Source: Paenirhodobacter hankyongi (GTDB lineage: Bacteria > Pseudomonadota > Alphaproteobacteria > Rhodobacterales > Rhodobacteraceae). From it: a DNA stretch of 64,000 nucleotides. The DNA lies in assembly GCF_003664585.1 (NCBI RefSeq), contig NZ_RCHI01000006.1:1-64000 (forward strand), written 5' to 3'. The position numbers and the translations under genes are program-made. Below are positions 54,310 through 63,947 of this stretch, piece by piece (position 1 is the stretch's first letter; every line of letters starts with the position of its first letter). The notes beneath the pieces are model-generated. The model was given only the letters and a program-made list of their open reading frames with translations, did no database searches and was not told where the DNA came from.

Positions 54310-54725
54310 TGCACCGCCGCGTCGAGATCCCGACACGCGGCCCCGGGCTTTACGAATTCACCGGCGCGCTGCGCGCCTGGGTCGAGACGGCGGCGCCCGA
54401 GGAGGCGCTGCTGACCCTCTTCGTGCGCCACACCTCGGCCAGCCTGGTGATCCAGGAGAATGCCGACCCGGAGGTGCGCCGCGATCTGACCGAGGCGTTG
54501 CACCGGCTGGTGCCGCCCTCGGACCGGCCGGAAAGCGCCTGGATGACCCACACCTACGAGGGGCCGGACGACATGCCGGCCCATGTGAAGGCGGCGCTGT
54601 TGCCGACCAGCTTGCAGATTCCCGTCATTTCCGGGCAAATGGCGCTTGGGACCTGGCAGGGAATATACCTTTTCGAACATCGGCGCGCGCCCCAGCGGCG
54701 CGAGGTGGTGGCGCTGCTGCGCTGA
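54309..54725 (+). CDS. YjbQ-family protein (UPF0047, secondary thiamine-phosphate synthase type)
   Basis: The 138-residue protein has the YjbQ signature [40 protein letters not shown] and [15 protein letters not shown]. Conserved His and Glu/Asp residues form a metal-site-like pocket. E. coli YjbQ has weak thiamine-phosphate synthase activity; the physiological role is unsettled. It overlaps the preceding lipoprotein gene by one base. Confidence 0.88.
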   Translation: MHRRVEIPTRGPGLYEFTGALRAWVETAAPEEALLTLFVRHTSASLVIQENADPEVRRDLTEALHRLVPPSDRPESAWMTHTYEGPDDMPAHVKAALLPTSLQIPVISGQMALGTWQGIYLFEHRRAPQRREVVALLR

Positions 54726-54865
54726 GTCCCGGCCGCCACACCCGGCCCACCGGATCTGGTGGTCTCACATTTATGCTACCCAAAAGCTCGCCTCCCCCCT
54801 ATAGTCCTGTGGATAACCGGGGCACCAGACCCCACATGCGGCGGGAACAGGAAAAGGGAGAAGCC

Positions 54866-55333
54866 ATGCGCTGCCCGTTTTGCGGAAATGTCGACACACA
54901 GGTGAAGGACAGCCGCCCGGCCGAGGACCATGTGGCGATCCGGCGCCGGCGCTTTTGCCCGGCCTGTGGCGGGCGCTTCACCACCTATGAACGCGTGCAG
55001 CTGCGCGACCTCGTGGTGATCAAGTCCTCGGGCAAGCGCGAGGATTTCGACCGCGACAAGCTGGAACGCTCGATCCGCATCGCCATGCAGAAGCGCCCGA
55101 TCGAGCCCGATCGCATCGACCAGATGATCTCGGGCATCGTGCGGCGGCTGGAAAGCCTGGGCGATACCGACATCCCGTCGCGCACCATCGGCGAGATCGT
55201 GATGGAGACGCTGGCCCGGATCGACACCGTCGCCTATGTCCGTTTCGCGAGCGTCTACAAGAACTTCCAGGCTGCCGACGATTTCGACAAGTTCGTCTCC
55301 GAGCTGCGGCCGCAGACGGGCGAGAGCGAGTGA
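54866..55333 (+). CDS. nrdR: Transcriptional repressor NrdR
   Basis: The 155-residue regulator of ribonucleotide reductase genes has a zinc ribbon with Cys3, Cys6, Cys31 and Cys34. An ATP-cone domain (about 49-139, [20 protein letters not shown]) senses dATP/ATP. Met 54866 has AAAAGGGAG upstream. It overlaps ribD by four bases, a linkage seen in many proteobacteria. Confidence 0.95.
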   Translation: MRCPFCGNVDTQVKDSRPAEDHVAIRRRRFCPACGGRFTTYERVQLRDLVVIKSSGKREDFDRDKLERSIRIAMQKRPIEPDRIDQMISGIVRRLESLGDTDIPSRTIGEIVMETLARIDTVAYVRFASVYKNFQAADDFDKFVSELRPQTGESE

Positions 55334-56418
55334 CCGACGCCGACCGGCGCTTCATGGCGCTTGCGCTTGGCCTTGCGTCGCGCGGGCTGGGCAATGTCTG
55401 GCCGAACCCGGCGGTGGGCTGTGTCATCGTGAACGACGGCCGCATCGTCGGTCGCGGCTGGACCCAGCCGGGCGGGCGGCCGCATGCCGAACGCCGCGCG
55501 CTCGACATGGCCGGGGCGGCGGCGCGGGGGGCGACGGCCTATGTCACGCTCGAACCCTGTTCCCATCACGGCAAGACACCGCCCTGTTCCGAGGGGCTGA
55601 TCGCCGCCGGCATTGCCCGGGTGGTCAGCGCGCAGGAAGACCCCGACCCGCGGGTCTCGGGCCGTGGCCATGCGATGCTGCGCGCGGCGGGGCTTGCGGT
55701 CGATGTCGGGCTGATGGAGGCCGAGGCGCGGGCGCTGCAGGCGGGGTTTCTCAGCCGCATCACCCGTGGCCGGCCCTGGCTGGCGCTGAAGCTCGCCACC
55801 AGTTTCGATGGCCGCATCGCGCTTGCGAATGGCGAGAGCCAGTGGATCACCTCGGCCCCGGCGCGGGCGCGGGTGCATGCGCTGCGTGCGCGCTTCGATG
55901 CGGTTCTGGTCGGCGGTGGCACGGCGCGGGCGGACGACCCGCTGCTCACCGTGCGCAGCTTCACCCCGCTGCGCCAGCCGGTGCGGGTGGTAGCTTCGGC
56001 CGGGCTTGACCTGCCGCGCGACCGGCTGGCGGGATCGGTTTCCGAGGCGCCGCTGTGGCTGGTGCATGGCCCTGCCGCGCCCCCCGAGGCGCGCGCCTTC
56101 TGGGCCGGGATCGGCGCCGAGCTGATCGAGGTTCCGCTGTCCGGTCAAGGGCTTGATGTGGTCGCGCTGAGCGCGGCGCTTGGCGCGCGCGGCCTGACCC
56201 GGGTGTTTTGCGAGGGCGGCGGCCAGTTCGCCGCGGCGCTGATGCGGGCGGGGCTGGTCGACGAGCTGATCGGCTTCACCGCGGGTGTGGCGCTTGGCGC
56301 TGATGCCCGCCCGGCGCTTGGCCCGCTGGGGCTGGCGCATCTGCCGGATGCGCCGCGCTTCACCCTTGCCTCGGTCGAGACGCTGGGCGGTGACGTGCTG
56401 CACCGCTGGCGGCGCTAG
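55330..56418 (+). CDS. ribD: Bifunctional riboflavin deaminase/reductase RibD
   Basis: The 362-residue enzyme performs the second and third steps of riboflavin synthesis. The N-terminal deaminase has the zinc motifs [11 protein letters not shown] and [14 protein letters not shown]. The C-terminal reductase domain has [37 protein letters not shown] and [14 protein letters not shown]. It uses a GTG start overlapping the nrdR stop and converges with kpsC, their ends overlapping by four bases. Confidence 0.95.
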   Translation: MTDADRRFMALALGLASRGLGNVWPNPAVGCVIVNDGRIVGRGWTQPGGRPHAERRALDMAGAAARGATAYVTLEPCSHHGKTPPCSEGLIAAGIARVVSAQEDPDPRVSGRGHAMLRAAGLAVDVGLMEAEARALQAGFLSRITRGRPWLALKLATSFDGRIALANGESQWITSAPARARVHALRARFDAVLVGGGTARADDPLLTVRSFTPLRQPVRVVASAGLDLPRDRLAGSVSEAPLWLVHGPAAPPEARAFWAGIGAELIEVPLSGQGLDVVALSAALGARGLTRVFCEGGGQFAAALMRAGLVDELIGFTAGVALGADARPALGPLGLAHLPDAPRFTLASVETLGGDVLHRWRR

Positions 56419-58442
56419 CGCCAGAGGAAGGCCCAGGCGGCGAAGGCCCCCTGCAGTTTCGCGAGGCTGCGGTTCAGCGGCCCGGGCGCAGGCAACGGGC
56501 CGTTCGCCAGCCGGTCGAGCACGACCTCGGGCGGGCAGGGGCGGCGTGAGACCGGGTCGAAATAGCGGGGATAGGCGATCAGCACGGCATGAACGAAGGC
56601 GAGCAGGTCGGGCCGTGCGCTGCGTCGGGCCGGGACCCTGCCCAGGTCGCGGGTCAGCCCCCAGCCGGCATAGAAGGGCGCGCCGGTCACGGTGACGGGC
56701 ACGCCGCGGATCAGCGCCTCGAAGCCGAGAAGCGAGGTCATCGTCCAGACCTCGTGCACCGCCCCGATCAGGGCGACGGGATCGGCCTGTTCGACGATCT
56801 GGTCGGCGAACCGCAGCGCTTCGGACGGTTCCACGCGGCCCGGGCGCAGACCCGCCTCGACATCGGGGTGAGGTTTGAAAAGGATAATCGCAGTCGGATT
56901 TTCGGCCCTGGCACGGGCTAATAATGCCAGATTAGTGCAGGTCTCGCCAGCGCCCAGCCGGATCGAGGCATCGTCTTCGACCTGTCCGGGCACCAGGATC
57001 CGGTGGCCTTCGGGCAGCGGGGGCAGGGTGCCGCCGAGGTTGTATTTCGACACCCCCGCCTTGCGGATCGCGGCGAGCAGGCGCTCGGCCCGGAGCCGCC
57101 CGCTGGGGGGCGGTTCGCGCGAAATCAGCGTCTCGAGATCCGAGGGGCGGGTGGGGTCGTAATAGATGCCCTGCGCATCGGTGACGAGCGAGAGCGGCGG
57201 GATCAGCTCGGCGCCCAGCCCGCGCGAGCGCAGGAAACCGTCCTCGACCCGCAGCGCGGATAGGTCAGGGGCCGCCTTGCCGGCCCAGACCAGCAGACTG
57301 CGGCCGGTATCGCGCGCCACCTGCGCGGCGCGGGCGGGCGGATCGACGAAGCGCAGCGGCGTCTCGCGGCCGAAGACCTGCTGCAGCGGGCGTCGCTTCC
57401 ACAGCCGCATGCCGCTGGCGACATGACCGGCGCGGTCCTGCCGCCAGGCGCGGACCTCGGCCTCGAGCTGATCGACCGCCTCCTCGAAGCTGCAGATCCG
57501 CTGCCGGCACGGGTCGAACCAGGTCGGGGCAAGGAGGTGGCTTGCGGCGAACAGCTGGGCGCGGGTCAGCTGACGTTCGCGCCGGGCGACGGGATTCTCA
57601 TCCTGCGTCAGGCCCCAGCCCGCATAGAAGGGCTGGCCGAAGACGCGGGGGCGGTGGCCGGCGAGGATCGCCTCGAACCCCATCAGCGACGAGACGGTAT
57701 AGACCGCGATGGCGCCGTCGAGCAGCTGCCAGGGCGAGACCGGATCGGCGAACAGCTGCGTGCGGGCGTCGCAATGCTCGGGGCCGTAATGGCCGGGGCG
57801 CAGGCCGGCGCGGGTCTCTGGGTGGGTCTTGATCAGGATCCGCGCGCCCGGATGCTCGATCTGCGCGACGGCGAGCATCTCGCGGAAGGTGCGGGCGCTG
57901 GCCCCGCCATGGGGGATCGAGGCATCGCCCGCGGTCTGGTCGATCACCAGCACATAGCCCGGTGGCGGCGGTTCGAGGCGTTCGTCAAAATTGTTGTATT
58001 TTGACAGCTCAAGTGCCTTCAGTCGGCCGATCCCGTCGCGGGCACGTTGCAAAAGGTAAGTGTCGTCGAGCGGATGGCGGGCCAGGAGGCGCTCCAGCAT
58101 CGACGGGCGGGCGCTGTCGAAATGCACGCCCTCGGGGTCGATCAGCAGGCCGAGCGGGCCGTCCCTGCCCGCCCTCCCGGGGTGCACGCTGCGCAGGAAG
58201 GCGTCCTCGAGCCGCACCAGCCCGACGCCGCGCCGCGCCGCCACCGCCTCGCCGCGGCCCGCATAGCGCGACCGGCCCCAGACCACGACGCGGTCCTCGG
58301 GACCGGGCAGGCCCAGATGCAGAGACCAGCTCGCGGCGCGCAGGATCTGCCGCAGCCGGCGTTCGCGCAGGAAGCCGCCGTTGTAGAAGAAAAGCCGCCG
58401 GGAAGGCTCCCCGGCGGCCGGATCGGGCGTGACCCCGGGCAT
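56415..58442 (-). CDS. kpsC: Capsule polysaccharide Kdo-linker transferase KpsC
   Basis: The 675-residue protein is built from two related halves, as in KpsC/LipA. Each repeats the pattern GVGLVRLEDAFLRS or ALRVEDGFLRSRGLG, then (I/L)YYDPTRPSDLE-type, SKYN, VLVIDQTAGDASI or ILVPGQVEDDASI, KTHPE or KPHPD, and GFEAILAG or GFEALIRG plus FYAGWGLT. The halves are beta-Kdo glycosyltransferases that build the poly-Kdo linker on the capsule lipid anchor. The start overlaps the stop of the export-lipoprotein gene (TGATG). Confidence 0.93.
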   Translation of the reverse strand: MPGVTPDPAAGEPSRRLFFYNGGFLRERRLRQILRAASWSLHLGLPGPEDRVVVWGRSRYAGRGEAVAARRGVGLVRLEDAFLRSVHPGRAGRDGPLGLLIDPEGVHFDSARPSMLERLLARHPLDDTYLLQRARDGIGRLKALELSKYNNFDERLEPPPPGYVLVIDQTAGDASIPHGGASARTFREMLAVAQIEHPGARILIKTHPETRAGLRPGHYGPEHCDARTQLFADPVSPWQLLDGAIAVYTVSSLMGFEAILAGHRPRVFGQPFYAGWGLTQDENPVARRERQLTRAQLFAASHLLAPTWFDPCRQRICSFEEAVDQLEAEVRAWRQDRAGHVASGMRLWKRRPLQQVFGRETPLRFVDPPARAAQVARDTGRSLLVWAGKAAPDLSALRVEDGFLRSRGLGAELIPPLSLVTDAQGIYYDPTRPSDLETLISREPPPSGRLRAERLLAAIRKAGVSKYNLGGTLPPLPEGHRILVPGQVEDDASIRLGAGETCTNLALLARARAENPTAIILFKPHPDVEAGLRPGRVEPSEALRFADQIVEQADPVALIGAVHEVWTMTSLLGFEALIRGVPVTVTGAPFYAGWGLTRDLGRVPARRSARPDLLAFVHAVLIAYPRYFDPVSRRPCPPEVVLDRLANGPLPAPGPLNRSLAKLQGAFAAWAFLWR

Positions 58443-59572
58443 CAGTTGCCGGCGAGGCTGCTGACCGAATTGACCGGGCCGAGCGAGCCGGTAATCGCCG
58501 AGAGCGATTTCTGCCACTGCACGTAGGGCGCTTCGGTCACATAGACGGTGTCGCCGTCGCGGATGACGAAATCGCGCGCAAGGAACATGCCGTTGGGGCT
58601 GGTCAGGTCGAGCAGGTAGACCATGCGCTGGTCGCCCACGAGGTCGTTGCGGCCAAGCACGACCGAGGCGATCTCGGCCGGTTCGTTGCGGAACACGAAG
58701 ACGCCGGTCGGGTCGGCCAGGCCGGTCTGCAGCCCGCCCACGGTGGCGATCGCCTCGAGCGCGCTGAGCGTCTGCGTCTCGAAGGGCACGCGCGCCTGCG
58801 CGCCGGTGGCGCCGAGCGAGGTGAAGGAGCGGGTGTCCTGCTCGACGAGGATGACGTCGCCGCCGCGCAGGGCGATGTCCATCTTCGGGTTCTCGTAGAG
58901 ATCCTTGAGCCAGACCGTGCCGGTCTTGGTGCCGCGGGTGACGGTGATCTTCGCCACCTCGGGCTTGACGGTCACGCCGCCGGCCCGCGCGATCATCGCC
59001 GAGAGGGTGCGGGTCGGCCGCTCGATCGCATAGACGCCCTGGCCGGCGATCGCGCCCATCACCGAGACGGTCGAGCCGTCGCCGGGCGCGCGCGCCACCG
59101 CGACCTGCGGGTCCGGCGTCTGCGCGTCGAGTTTCTCGGTGATCACCTTGCGCAGCGCGTCGGGCGAATTGCCCGCGGCCTTGATGCGCCCGGCGTAGGG
59201 GATGAAGATATAACCCGCGCCGTCGACCTGCACCTCGGTCAGCTGGGTCGGCACGCCCTTCTTGCTCATCACGCCGTCGTCGACGTTTTCCCAGATCGTC
59301 AGGGTCAGCGTGTCGCCGGGGTTGATCGTGTCGGAGCCGAGCACACCCGCATTGACGAAGGACGAGGTGAAGCCGAGCGCCGGCTGCACCGCGGTCGCCC
59401 GCACCACGTGGTCGTTGACGGTGACGACGAAGGCATCGCCCTGTTTCATCACCGAGCCGGCGAAGATCTCGCGCTTGTTCGGACCGGACCGGGGCAGACC
59501 GCAGGAGGCGGTGCCAAGAAGGGCCGCAGACAGACCCAGAAGCAGGGTCCTGCGGGACGGTTTGACGTTCAC
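58442..59572 (-). CDS. Outer-membrane polysaccharide export lipoprotein (Wza/KpsD/CtrA family)
   Basis: The 376-residue protein has a signal with lipobox LLGTASC (Cys24). The poly-export domain includes TINPGDTLTLTIWENVDDGV and GYIFIPYAGRIKAAG, and SLBB repeats include VSVMGAIAGQGVYAI and ALEAIATVGGLQTGLADP. It would form the outer-membrane channel for capsule. Downstream kpsC overlaps it; kpsS lies 80 bases upstream on the same strand. No KpsM/T/E inner-membrane ABC genes are in the window. Confidence 0.92.
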   Translation of the reverse strand: MNVKPSRRTLLLGLSAALLGTASCGLPRSGPNKREIFAGSVMKQGDAFVVTVNDHVVRATAVQPALGFTSSFVNAGVLGSDTINPGDTLTLTIWENVDDGVMSKKGVPTQLTEVQVDGAGYIFIPYAGRIKAAGNSPDALRKVITEKLDAQTPDPQVAVARAPGDGSTVSVMGAIAGQGVYAIERPTRTLSAMIARAGGVTVKPEVAKITVTRGTKTGTVWLKDLYENPKMDIALRGGDVILVEQDTRSFTSLGATGAQARVPFETQTLSALEAIATVGGLQTGLADPTGVFVFRNEPAEIASVVLGRNDLVGDQRMVYLLDLTSPNGMFLARDFVIRDGDTVYVTEAPYVQWQKSLSAITGSLGPVNSVSSLAGN

Positions 59573-59652
59573 TGCTCGTGCTCCTCTCGCGGGGGCGCTT
59601 TTATGCTTTTGCGGCTGAAGTTAACGAAAACGGCAAGAAAAAACCAGTCTGT

Positions 59653-60939
59653 TCAGCGCACCACCCGCAACTGTTGCCGGGGTGCCGCGTTGCCGGCCGT
59701 CAGCGCGTCATAGGGGTCCTCGGGCGACAGCATCATGTCGACGACCTGGCGCAGCAGGATCCGTCGCCCGCGGGTGGAGTAGAACCCTCCCGGCACCTGG
59801 CTGGTTTCCAGCAGGTAGTGGCGATAGTCGCGATAGGCGCGGGTGTCGGGGCGGCGGGGGCTGGCGAAGAATTCGGCGATCGGCTGGGCCGAGACGAATT
59901 CGGGCTTGTCGAAGACCGCCCGGCCGAAGGCCTTGAGCGGCAGGCCGCGCCACAGCACCTGCTGTGCGGCGGTCGAGTTCACGGTGACGGCGCTGCGCGC
60001 CTGCGCGAGCAGACCGGCCAGCTTGCCGCCGCGGATGAAATGCACCCGGCCCGTCAGGCCAAGCCGCGCCGTCGCCTCGCGGATCGCGCGGGTGATCGGC
60101 GCGCGTCCGTCCTCGAGCGGGTGGGCCTTGAAGACGAGATGGTGATGGGCCGGGGCGCCGGCGGCGAAGCCCTCCATCACCAGGGTCACGAACTCGGTCT
60201 GCGAGGCGAAGGAGGAGTGCATGCGGAAGCTCGAATCATGTTCGAGCTGCATCAGCACCAGATGCACCGGAAAGCCGCCCCGCCGCACCCGCAGCGTGGC
60301 AAGTGCCCGCTCGATCCGGTGGACGGGCATCAGCAGCAGCCGGTGCAGGTAGAGGCGAAACTCCTCGATCACGGTGATATCGCGATGCGGGCGGAAGCCG
60401 CGATAGCGCCGGTTCAGCGCCATCACGAAGAAATGGTAGAGCGCGCCATAGAAGATGTGGTGGCGCATGTCGCCCCAGCGGGGCGGGGCCTCGGGGAACT
60501 CGATCTCGCTTTGCGCAAGCGCGGCGCGCATCTCGGCGACGCCGAGGGTCATCAGCCGCGAATTGCCGTTCGAGCCGCCGCGCTCGTAGGTCACCCAATA
60601 GGGGCGCAGATAGCCTTCCTCGAAGACATGCACGGTCACCCCGGCGGCGCGGGCGGCCGCGATCGCCTCGGCATGGATCGGGCGGGTGTCGCCGTAAAGG
60701 ACAAGGTCGGTCACGCCCTTCTCGGCGATCAGCGCGGCGATGCGGGCGGGCCAGTCCTCGGGCGTGTCGGTGTAGCGGATCAGCGTGGCCGCATCGAACC
60801 AGAACGCCTCGTCGCCGCGGTTGAAGGCGACGCGCCAGATCCCGGCGCCCGCAGCCGCCAGCATCCGCCCCAGCTGGTGGAAGAAGGGGCCGTGCGGGCC
60901 CTGCAGCAAAAGGAAGGTGCGGTCGGCGTAACGATGCAT
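59653..60939 (-). CDS. kpsS: Capsule polysaccharide Kdo transferase KpsS
   Basis: The 428-residue KpsS/LipB-type protein has FLLLQGPHGPFFHQLGRMLA, YGDTRPIHAEAI, HVFEEGYLRPYWVTYERGGS, KAHPLEDGRAPI and VNSTAAQQVLWRGLPLKAFG. KpsS adds the first beta-Kdo to phosphatidylglycerol, and KpsC extends it. Met 60939 begins the family-like MHRYADRTFLLL; the frame is open 17 codons further upstream. Confidence 0.92.
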   Translation of the reverse strand: MHRYADRTFLLLQGPHGPFFHQLGRMLAAAGAGIWRVAFNRGDEAFWFDAATLIRYTDTPEDWPARIAALIAEKGVTDLVLYGDTRPIHAEAIAAARAAGVTVHVFEEGYLRPYWVTYERGGSNGNSRLMTLGVAEMRAALAQSEIEFPEAPPRWGDMRHHIFYGALYHFFVMALNRRYRGFRPHRDITVIEEFRLYLHRLLLMPVHRIERALATLRVRRGGFPVHLVLMQLEHDSSFRMHSSFASQTEFVTLVMEGFAAGAPAHHHLVFKAHPLEDGRAPITRAIREATARLGLTGRVHFIRGGKLAGLLAQARSAVTVNSTAAQQVLWRGLPLKAFGRAVFDKPEFVSAQPIAEFFASPRRPDTRAYRDYRHYLLETSQVPGGFYSTRGRRILLRQVVDMMLSPEDPYDALTAGNAAPRQQLRVVR

Positions 60940-61140
60940 CGGCGGTTCCGGAACTGTTCCCCTTCTGGGGCGAAATCCCGGGGCTGTCACGGGAATTCGC
61001 CGATCCTGGAGGGCAAGCGCGGCCGCAATGGGGCGAAAGCGTGGCCGCGATGTCCATTTCGCGCAGGCGCTGTGCGGCGCCGGCCTTGCGTGAACGGGCG
61101 GTGCGGGCTAGGCAGGGTGCGCCAGAGCAAGGGGATAGGA

Positions 61141-61737
61141 ATGTTCACCGGAATCGTGACCGATATGGGAGAGGTCCGGGCGCTCGATCAGGCGGGCGAC
61201 CTGCGCGCGCGGATCGGTTGCCATTACGACATGGAGGGCGTCGACATCGGCGCCTCGATCGCCTGCGACGGCGTCTGCCTGACGGTGATCGCCAAGGGCG
61301 CGGACTGGTTCGACGTCGAGATCTCGGCCGAGACCGTGTCGAAGACCAGCATCGGGCGCAATTCCTGGCATGTGGGCAGGCGGCTCAACCTCGAACGCGC
61401 GCTGAAGGTGGGCGACGAGCTGGGCGGGCATATCGTCTCGGGCCATGTCGACGGCGTGGCCGAGATCGTCGCGATGCGCGACGAGGGCGACAGCACCCGC
61501 TTCACCTTCCGCGCCCCCGAGGCGCTGGCGAAATACATCGCGCCGAAGGGCTCGGTCGCGCTCAACGGCACCTCGCTGACCGTCAACGAGGTCGAGGGCA
61601 CGACCTTCGGCGTCAACATCATCCCGCATACCAAGGCGGCGACGACCTGGGGCGCGGCGCAGCCCGGCTACCCGGTCAATCTCGAAATCGACACGCTCGC
61701 ACGCTATGTCGCGCGGCTGCAGGAGTGGAACGCATGA
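61141..61737 (+). CDS. ribE: Riboflavin synthase
   Basis: The 198-residue enzyme dismutates two lumazines into riboflavin. It has the duplicated barrel with MFTGIVTDMGEVRALDQ, ACDGVCLTVIAKG, GGHIVSGHVDGVAEI and ALNGTSLTVNEVEG. GGGGATAGGA precedes the ATG. It overlaps ribB by four bases. No FMN riboswitch was recognised upstream. Confidence 0.95.
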   Translation: MFTGIVTDMGEVRALDQAGDLRARIGCHYDMEGVDIGASIACDGVCLTVIAKGADWFDVEISAETVSKTSIGRNSWHVGRRLNLERALKVGDELGGHIVSGHVDGVAEIVAMRDEGDSTRFTFRAPEALAKYIAPKGSVALNGTSLTVNEVEGTTFGVNIIPHTKAATTWGAAQPGYPVNLEIDTLARYVARLQEWNA

Positions 61738-62867
61738 CGCAACCGGTGGACAAGTCCGGCCTTCACGATACGCCCGGTCCGGTGGAAAAGCGCTATTCCG
61801 ACGTGATTTCCTCGATCGAGGAAATCATCGAGGACGCGCGCAACGGCAAGATGTTCATCCTTGTCGACCACGAGGACCGCGAGAACGAGGGCGACCTCGT
61901 GATCCCGGCGCAGATGGCGACGCCGAACGCGATCAACTTCATGGCGATGCACGGCCGCGGGCTGATCTGCCTGGCGCTGACCGGGGCGCGCGTCGATGCG
62001 CTTGGCCTCAGCCTGATGAGCGCGAACAACTCGTCGCGGCAGGAGACCGCCTTCACCACCTCGATCGAGGCGCGCGAGGGCGTGACCACCGGGATCTCGG
62101 CGCATGACCGCGCCCGCACCATTGCCGTCGCGATCGACGCCGGCAAGGGCGCGGCCGATATCGCCACGCCGGGCCACGTCTTCCCGCTGCGCGCCCGCGA
62201 GGGCGGGGTGCTCGTCCGCGCCGGCCATACCGAGGCCGCGGTCGACATCGCGCGGCTTGCCGGGCTGAACCCCGCCGGCGTGATCTGCGAGATCATGAAC
62301 GAGGATGGCACGATGGCGCGCCTTCCCGACCTCGTGGCCTTCGCGCAGCGTCAGGGGCTGAAGATCGGCACGATCTCCGATCTGATCGCCTACCGTCGCC
62401 GCTATGACAACCTGGTGCGCGAGACAGCGCAGAAACCGGTGCGCTCGGCCTTCGGCGGCGACTGGTCGATGCGCGTCTTCAGTGACGAGACCGAGGGCGC
62501 CGAGCACATCGTGCTGACCAAGGGTGACATCACCACGCCCGAGCCGGTTCTGGTGCGCATGCACGCGCTCGATCCGATGGCCGACGTGCTGGGGCTGAAC
62601 CCGGCCAAGGCCGGCGAGATGGGGCGCGCGATGGAGGCGATCGCGGCCGAGGGGCGCGGCGTCGTCGTGCTGCTGCGCGAGACCTCGATGAAGATGGCCC
62701 AGCCCGGCGAGACCTCGCCGCAGACGCTGCGCCAATACGGGCTCGGCGCGCAGATCCTGTCGGCGCTCGGCCTGTCGAAGCTGATCCTGCTGACCAATTC
62801 GGGCCTGCCGAAGGTGGTGGGGCTGGACGGCTACGGGCTCGAAATCGACGGCACGCGGGGGTATTGA
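61734..62867 (+). CDS. ribB: 3,4-dihydroxy-2-butanone-4-phosphate synthase with decayed GTP cyclohydrolase II domain
   Basis: The 377-residue protein has an intact RibB half: MFILVDHEDRENEGDLVIPA, FMAMHGRGLICLAL, TTGISAHDRARTI, RAGHTEAAVDIARLAG and ICEIMNEDGTMARLPDL. Residues about 220-375 resemble RibA in outline (TLRQYGLGAQILSALGL) but lack the three-cysteine zinc motif and the GTP-binding core. This half should therefore be inactive as a cyclohydrolase, and a separate RibA is expected elsewhere in the genome. It is coupled to ribE. Confidence 0.93.
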   Translation: MTQPVDKSGLHDTPGPVEKRYSDVISSIEEIIEDARNGKMFILVDHEDRENEGDLVIPAQMATPNAINFMAMHGRGLICLALTGARVDALGLSLMSANNSSRQETAFTTSIEAREGVTTGISAHDRARTIAVAIDAGKGAADIATPGHVFPLRAREGGVLVRAGHTEAAVDIARLAGLNPAGVICEIMNEDGTMARLPDLVAFAQRQGLKIGTISDLIAYRRRYDNLVRETAQKPVRSAFGGDWSMRVFSDETEGAEHIVLTKGDITTPEPVLVRMHALDPMADVLGLNPAKAGEMGRAMEAIAAEGRGVVVLLRETSMKMAQPGETSPQTLRQYGLGAQILSALGLSKLILLTNSGLPKVVGLDGYGLEIDGTRGY

Positions 62868-62868
62868 G

Positions 62869-63420
62869 ATGGCGGCGAACGAACAGCACTACACCCTGCC
62901 GCTGCCGGTCTTCGACAAGCCGGTGCGCCTGCTCATCGTCGTGGCGCCCTATTACCGCGACATCGCCGACAACATGATCGCCGGCGCGAAGGCCACCGCG
63001 GCCGAGGCCGGCGCGAGTGTCGATGTGATCGAGGTGCCCGGCGCGCTCGAGATCCCGACGGCGATCGGCATGGCGGCGCGGATGGCCGATTACGACGGTT
63101 TCGTCGCGATCGGCTGTGTGATCCGCGGCGAGACCACGCATTACGAGACCGTGTGCAACGACAGCTCGCGCGGGCTGACGATGCTCGGCCTGCAGGGCGT
63201 GTGCATCGGCAACGGCATCCTGACCGTCGAGAACCGCCCCCAGGCCGAGGTCCGCGCCGACCCGGCCGATCAGAACAAGGGTGGCGGTGCTGCCGCTGCG
63301 GCCTTGCATCTTGTCGCGTTGTCGCGCAAATGGGCAGGCCGGACGCAGGGGATCGGCTTCCGCCCGCAGGGTGAGTCGTTCCGCCTGGCCGGCGAGACCG
63401 AAGGACCGAGCCAAGCATGA
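62869..63420 (+). CDS. ribH: 6,7-dimethyl-8-ribityllumazine synthase
   Basis: The 183-residue enzyme condenses the butanone phosphate with the pyrimidine. It has VVAPYYRDIADNMIAGAKA, EVPGALEIPTAIGMAARM, GCVIRGETTHYETVCNDSSR with the catalytic His, and GNGILTVENRPQAEVRADP. It follows ribB by one base and overlaps nusB by four. Confidence 0.95.
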   Translation: MAANEQHYTLPLPVFDKPVRLLIVVAPYYRDIADNMIAGAKATAAEAGASVDVIEVPGALEIPTAIGMAARMADYDGFVAIGCVIRGETTHYETVCNDSSRGLTMLGLQGVCIGNGILTVENRPQAEVRADPADQNKGGGAAAAALHLVALSRKWAGRTQGIGFRPQGESFRLAGETEGPSQA

Positions 63421-63917
63421 CCGACACCGCCCCCGAGACCCCGCAGAAGCTGACCCCCGAGGAGAAGCGCCGGATGAAATCCGCCGCGCGACTCTATGCG
63501 GTGCAGGCGCTGTTCCAGATGGAAGCCGCGGGGCAGGGGGTGGACCGCGTCGCGCTCGAGTTCGAGAACTATCGCTTCGGCCTTGCCCTCGAAGAGGGCG
63601 AGGAGGCGCTGGCGGAAGGCGACATGAACCTGTTCCGCCGGCTGCTTGACGATGCCGTCATGTGGCAGGCGAAGATCGACCAGGCGACCGACCGCGCGCT
63701 GGTGGCGAAATGGCCGATCGACCGCATCGACCCGGTGCTGCGCGCGCTGTTCCGTGCCGCCGGGGCGGAACTGGTGAACCCGGCGACCCCCGCCCGCGTG
63801 GTGATCAACGAATTCGTCGAGGTCGCCCGCGCCTTCTTCCCCGAAGGCAAGGAGCCGAAATTCGTCAACGCCGTGCTTGACCACATGGCGCGCGAGATCC
63901 GGCCCGAGGCGTTCTGA
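63417..63917 (+). CDS. nusB: Transcription antitermination factor NusB
   Basis: The 166-residue all-helical protein works with S10 in rRNA antitermination. It has RRMKSAARLYAVQALFQMEA, LVAKWPIDRIDPVLRALFRA and INEFVEVARAFFPEGKEPKF. Linkage to ribH is common in bacteria. Confidence 0.95.
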   Translation: MTDTAPETPQKLTPEEKRRMKSAARLYAVQALFQMEAAGQGVDRVALEFENYRFGLALEEGEEALAEGDMNLFRRLLDDAVMWQAKIDQATDRALVAKWPIDRIDPVLRALFRAAGAELVNPATPARVVINEFVEVARAFFPEGKEPKFVNAVLDHMAREIRPEAF

Positions 63918-63924
63918 GCCAGCT

Positions 63925-63947
63925 GGCCCGCCCGACCGGCGGGCCTT
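63925..63947 (+). terminator. Terminator of the ribE-ribB-ribH-nusB operon
   Basis: The stem GGCCCGCC / GGCGGGCC (63925-63932, 63938-63945) starts seven bases after the nusB stop; only two T follow. The remaining 50 bases to the edge hold nothing recognisable. Confidence 0.6.

Noticed and set aside
61000-61140. FMN riboswitch before ribE
   Set aside because: None of the conserved RFN-element blocks were seen in the upstream sequence.
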